The notes beneath the pieces are model-generated. The model was not told the DNA's origin and made no database searches. It saw only the letters and a program-made list of their open reading frames with translations. The position numbers were made by a program, and so were the translations under genes. This document shows, in pieces, positions 8,901-12,109 of a DNA stretch of 12,109 bases (the first letter of the stretch is position 1; every line of letters begins with the position of its first letter). Source of the stretch: Euperipatoides rowelli (lineage: Eukaryota; Onychophora; Udeonychophora; Euonychophora; Peripatopsidae). The DNA is taken from assembly GCA_003024985.2 (NCBI GenBank), contig PXIH01S0049225.1; one strand, given 5' to 3'.

Positions 8901-9569
8901 TACCGTAGAATGCCGACCAAGAGCGTCCCACCAAGCAAGGCCTACCCCTATTTCTTGTCAAAACATAGGTATATAGCGTCATCACTGAACAAGAGTGCCA
9001 TCACTGCACTTTGACTTTATCAGTCTGAAGGAAATCCAAGGGGTATCCAAGCAAGGGTGCCCCCTAGATATATGGTTAATTTTACCTCATCTAAGGACAG
9101 TGCATCCATACAAGAGCGCCATGTAAAAATTTTCATGTCACCATCTGACATTATTATGCTGTGATGTCATTTTTATGTGTTTTACGTCATATTGATAAAT
9201 ATAGCTTCTGTAAATAACGTTGAATCCTCTTAAACAGAAAGGAAGAGGCCTGTAAATTAAAAAGTGAAAGTTTTAACTTAGATGGCGCTCTTACATGGCT
9301 CAACCTTTATTGATGTGTGATGTCATGTTTTAGTGTGTACCTGCCAATTTCCTAAAGTTTTGGGAAACATGTCCAAGCAAAGGCGCCGTTTTGAAAAACA
9401 ATCTTTTTAAGGAATTCTGATTGTATCCAAACAAGAGCGCCTGGTCAGTTTTGCAATGCATTGTGGTAAATCTAAGATTTACTAGCATGGACCGAACAAG
9501 AGTGCCACCCCCATTTCACCCCAAACAAATGATAAGAGCACATGTGCCCTTGCTCGGCATTCTAAGGTA
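8901..9569. mobile_element. Inverted-repeat element of about 665 bp filled with CAAGAGYGCC-type motifs
   Basis: The left edge (8901-8921) begins TACCGTAGAATGCCG. The right edge (9549-9569), read inward, begins TACCTTAGAATGCCG; the 21-base ends agree at 19 positions. Both ends are bounded by TA, which fits a TA duplication of the Tc1/mariner type (element 8903-9567) but could also be part of the repeat itself. The interior has no coding capacity I can recognise. Instead a short word close to CCAAACAAGAGYGCCA occurs about ten times: near 8917, 8931, 8987, 9046, 9105, 9281 (reverse), 9372, 9426, 9490 and 9541 (reverse). A second internal direct repeat around TGTGATGTCAT lies at 9160-9180 and 9316-9338. 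The element is probably non-autonomous. Its superfamily is unknown to me. Confidence 0.75.
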
Positions 9570-9935
9570 CTAATATTAAGATTTATTACTCCCTCCTCAA
9601 TAATATACACATTAAATTTCACGGAGACTTCATTAAACAGCATAGGCAGGCTAATGCTTTGCCATTAGAAAAGGCTACGGAGAATATAAAAGCAAATGTT
9701 TTGCACTAGTCTAACCTGGCATGCTTTGCGCAAAACCTGGCATCAACACTAGCTGTTGTTGTTATATGCCAAGGCGCCTCAATTATTTATACTCCATGGT
9801 TGTGACTGACTTTTAAAAGTACAGTGTGTATAATTTATTCACAAGATTAAGAAAATCAAAACAGAAAAGAATTATAACGATAATGAAACACATTGAACAA
9901 CACATTAATTGTTAACTCATTAGGTTTTACCCCAC
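9570..9935. other. Gene-free stretch between two mobile-element relics
   Basis: Nothing coding is visible. The ten bases AACCTGGCAT occur twice in direct orientation, at 9713-9722 and 9734-9743. The later part could contain decayed upstream transposase sequence belonging to the relic that becomes readable at 9936, but no residues align convincingly there. Confidence 0.5.
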
Positions 9936-10343
9936 ACTTGTATTATGCATGATTAACCCGTTTTTCTTTGTTGAACCAATGATCAACTCAAACACCTATC
10001 TGGATTTGCTTCAAATCTTCTCTGTTCCGCAACTGGAAGACATACAGATGAGCATTTATTTCCATTAGGACAGGGGACCCTCCACACTAGAGCTTGCAGT
10101 TGTGTAATTTTTTTCGATGAGAAATTCCCGAAACATTGAATCGGTCGAGACAGACCGATTTACATGGTCACCTGACACCACTCCCCTTGATTTCTTTCTG
10201 CGGGGCTGCATAAAGGACAAGGTGTATGCAGAATAAATAATTAGCGTGGAGGAATTATGGGACAGGATTGTCCAGACTTTGGACACAGTATCAAAGGAAA
10301 TGTTAAACAACATTTGAAGAGATATTCTTACAGCTACGAAGTG
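9936..10343 (+). pseudogene. C-terminal half of a mariner-related transposase (DUF4817 / rosa-like)
   Basis: The match runs through most of the catalytic domain of the family. It opens with TCIMHD (compare WCGLMHD), then PFFFVEP, INSNTYLDLLQIFSVPQLED, and DRGPS in place of the usual DGAPPH. After a frameshift near 10106-10115 it reads FDEKFPKH then IGRDRPI. After a compensating shift near 10162 it reads WSPDTTPLDFFLRGCIKDKV and finally SVEELWDRIVQTLDTVSKEM. In-frame stops lie inside, for example before DRGPS, after YAE and after MLNNI. The second catalytic aspartate (10069-10071) and the third (10189-10191) are retained, about 39 codons apart, close to the DD41D spacing I recall for rosa-type elements. 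The helix-turn-helix and first acid are missing, so this is a truncated dead copy. It shares the nucleotide block GGTCACCTGAC with the copy at 4706-4970. Confidence 0.92.
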
Positions 10344-10515
10344 AGCGCATGTGGAAGTTTACTAGTCACATGATCCCAAGTGTTTGTAAAGAAATTTGTT
10401 ACCGAACAATATGGATTTAACTGTTTTTTAATATCTGAGTTTCTTAATCTGGTGATTAAATTATGGACACCATGTAATAATTTATTTCTTTATTATTTTT
10501 ACTGTTGTTATAGAC
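10344..10515. other. Short spacer between relics
   Basis: The first bases still resemble the end of the mariner-related transposase (AHVEV after the stop at 10341). The remainder is unassigned A+T-rich DNA, ending in TTATAGAC, the 8 bases in front of the hAT-like end at 10516. Confidence 0.5.
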
Positions 10516-10912
10516 CAGTGATGGCGAATATATGACATGCGTGTCACTAGGTGTCCTACCAACATGATTTGGGTGGCACACCACATGAACGCTTATGCAT
10601 GTTGTAGTAGTGTATATGTAATAAATAACAAATTGTGTCTGTAACAACTGATGCAACCCCAAATATGATTGGAAAATATGTTTTTGTGAAATTTCTTAGT
10701 GAAGAAGTAAGCACTCTATTGTGCAGTTCCGTTGCATTATACACGAGGAAGTGTTGCGATCAAAATTATCTCCAGTTCTCTAAGATGTCAGATGATGTGG
10801 ATTCTTAATGGGGTGGACTTCTTATGTACAATAATGTCCAGTGATTGAATCATGGTGGCACACTAGACATTTGAAAGTAATAAAACAAACTTAAAGTGGC
10901 ACACTAGTCGGA
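10516..10912 (+). mobile_element. Decayed hAT element: left end plus transposase core fragment
   Basis: CAGTGATGGCGAATATATGA at 10516 has the CAGTGATGGCGAA form of hAT terminal inverted repeats found in many animal genomes. The preceding 8 bases (TTATAGAC) have T and A at the positions hAT insertions prefer, but I could not find their partner on the right or a matching right inverted repeat. The element is therefore truncated or too decayed at that side, and the end given here is approximate. It encloses the transposase relic at 10635-10783. Words of the form GTGGCACACTAG recur at 10855-10866 and 10896-10907, echoing TGTCACTAG at 10542-10550. A second CAGTGAT start at 10839 suggests duplicated or nested end sequence. 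Confidence 0.7.
10635..10783 (+). pseudogene. hAT transposase core fragment
   Basis: From 10635 the frame reads VSVTTDATPNMIGKYVF then VKFLSEEVSTLL. This matches the TDGAP-N-M-x-G block of hAT transposases, in which the aspartate (10650-10652) is a catalytic residue. After a frameshift near 10712-10725 it continues QFRCIIHEEVLRSKLSPVL up to a stop at 10781. That corresponds to the HCIIHQEAL motif of the same family, including domesticated relatives such as ZBED5- and GTF2IRD2-type proteins. Only about 50 codons remain of an enzyme usually near 500 to 700 residues, and the zinc-finger, insertion and dimerisation parts are absent. It lies inside the hAT-like ends described at 10516, which supports the assignment. 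Confidence 0.85.
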
Positions 10913-11037
10913 ACAATACCTTAGAAGTATTGAAAGCTTAGATGAAAGAATATAGAAAATGAAAATTTAATATATTATAATGCCAATCTCCACCACCATG
11001 GTGTAAAGGCATTTTTAACTAAACTGGTTGAGTTGTG

Positions 11038-11375
11038 TTTAGCTAACACTATCATCATTGTCAGACTCAGTATGAGTTTCACCAGAATACTGCATACCAA
11101 GATTTGAAAGTCTATATTAGATTGCTTTGACTCAGAAGATACGATGTTAAACACAATACATCACGTATCTTTGTGATGTATTTGTGTTCAGCATCATATC
11201 TAAGTTTTAATATATGGCCGTTTGAATTAAGTACACTAAAATCAGAATCAACATTAGCAAACTTCTCTCTCATGTCCATTTGAGTATTTGATTTAATGTC
11301 ATCCTTGTGATGGTCAAGCATGCATCGACTCAAGTATCTCTTAGATGACCTAATATAATTAGCTCCACTTTGCAT
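11038..11375 (-). other. Unidentified minus-strand stretch with protein-like composition, possibly a broken coding sequence
   Basis: An open frame from ATG at 11375 to a stop at 11112 (87 codons) has a balanced, charged composition (for example YLSRCMLDHHKDDIK and DMREKFANVDSDF). The other open stretches in the window are F/I/Y/N-rich instead. After the stop, a different minus-strand frame offers YSGETHTESDNDDSVS followed by TAA near 11039, which looks like an acidic C-terminal tail. If both belong together, one or more frameshifts separate them. I do not recognise the family. The only start codon lies inside the loop of the hairpin at 11336-11402, so the true 5' end, or a splice acceptor, is unclear. 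It could be an exon, a transposon-derived relic or chance. Confidence 0.3.
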
Positions 11376-11402
11376 CTAATTATATTGGGTCATCTCAAAG
11401 AT
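11336..11402. repeat. Long hairpin: 27-bp arms, 13-base loop
   Basis: The left arm 11336-11362 and right arm 11376-11402 are reverse complements at 24 of 27 positions. The inner 15 bp include GATGACCTAATATAATTAG against CTAATTATATTGGGTCATC with a single mismatch, which in RNA would be a U-G wobble. The loop 11363-11375 is CTCCACTTTGCAT. The size is that of a small precursor hairpin. It could also be a palindrome made by template switching during replication, or the closely spaced ends of a tiny inverted-repeat element. Confidence 0.8.
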
Positions 11403-11625
11403 TCCTAAATCTACTCATGTACAAACATCTCTGGTATAACCTCAAATCAAATATTCAAATTTACGTGAAATAAAGTTTGCATAATATTGTTGATTTTGAT
11501 TTTAGTGCCTGTATTTAAAATGATGACTGTATTTAAACTTTGAATTTCTGAAGCTATTTTTAAACATGGAACCAAACTTGAATTTGAAATCTGGTCTTAA
11601 TCACTGAAATTTAACCTGTTTGGGA

Positions 11626-11637
11626 GGGGGGGGGGGG
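11626..11637. repeat. G12 homopolymer
   Basis: A run of twelve G is preceded by GGGA. Length is likely to vary between individuals and between assemblies. Confidence 0.85.
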
Positions 11638-11986
11638 TGTAATTCGGTAATTAAAGATTTATTGCATTTTCTTCATTTCATCAGTACCTAGTATTTATTA
11701 TTATTTTTCAATTTCTATATATCTTTGGGAAACTTTAACCCTTTTACATATTTTAATAATTATCTTATTGTTTTCTTCATATTTAATAAAGTTTTTGTTT
11801 TTGTATACCTTTGTTGATGTGTCATTCATGTGAAGGCAGGAAATCAACTTATAAAATATGTAGATATTTTAGTTTTATTATAAACAGATTATCTAATGTC
11901 ATTTCTTTATTTACACAAATAATTTTGATGTTAATGGCATTTGAGAAGAACCAAGATCTTTCATGCTAATTGCACTCTTCAGGGTA

Positions 11987-12006
11987 TAAATAAATAAATA
12001 AATAAA
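11987..12006 (+). repeat. TAAA tetranucleotide microsatellite
   Basis: Five perfect TAAA units in tandem. Such tracts are often leftovers of retrotransposon tails, but no element body is recognised directly upstream. Confidence 0.85.
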
Positions 12007-12109
12007 ACACATTACATAGGTTTGTGAAATTTAAAATAAGTAAATGTACCTTAATGAAATGCTGTAACAATTTAGAAATAAATTAATAGAAATAAAAATA
12101 AACAGAATA

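Larger units (their letters stand above)
11403..12109. other. Gene-free A+T-rich stretch
   Basis: No coding sequence or mobile element is recognised. CTGTATTTAAA occurs twice in direct orientation near 11509 and 11527. A run of twelve G lies at 11626-11637. The stretch ends with a TAAA microsatellite and several AATAAA words, which are too common in this composition to mark polyadenylation sites. Confidence 0.55.

Noticed and set aside
10065-10313. 82-codon minus-strand open stretch
   Set aside because: It is antisense to the mariner-related transposase relic, whose plus-strand frames match the family clearly.
10456-10744. Two overlapping minus-strand open stretches
   Set aside because: They are shadows of the hAT element and its plus-strand transposase fragment.

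Overview
The window looks like nuclear non-coding DNA from an invertebrate animal. It is strongly A+T-rich (roughly 70% by eye) and contains no intact gene. I found no bacterial-style gene packing, no host exon I could defend, and no tRNA, rRNA or CRISPR array. What can be recognised is a layered set of decayed transposable elements. The mix (a rosa/DUF4817-like relative of mariner, two hAT-type elements, a jockey/CR1-like non-LTR retrotransposon and a CCCGGCGTTGCCCGG-type repeat) fits an arthropod or mollusc genome. The sequence does not let me choose between them.

Layout. 1-2560: unassigned A+T-rich DNA with a possible LINE-like 3' tail (316-341) and two C-homopolymers. 2561-2923: a TGA microsatellite directly before a broken reverse-transcriptase fragment. 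3271-3737: an interspersed repeat made of three head-to-tail partial units. 4706-4970: a mariner-type transposase with its N-terminal helix-turn-helix fused to its C-terminal catalytic end by an internal deletion. 6150-6659: a complete 494-bp non-autonomous hAT element with terminal inverted repeats (TIRs) and a perfect 8-bp target-site duplication (TSD) that is itself a palindrome. 6660-8900: mostly unassigned A+T-rich DNA. 8901-9569: an inverted-repeat element of about 665 bp filled with about ten copies of a short motif close to CAAGAGYGCC. 9936-10343: a relic of the C-terminal half of a mariner-type transposase, complementary to the first copy. 10516-10912: a hAT end followed by a transposase core fragment. 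11038-11402: a minus-strand stretch with protein-like composition, whose first ATG lies in the loop of a long hairpin. The rest, to 12109, is unassigned and ends in a TAAA microsatellite.

Nothing here works as a gene set. The region is best read as intergenic or intronic DNA built from old insertions. The least explained item is the 8901-9569 element, whose interior is dominated by a repeated short motif and which encodes no protein I recognise.
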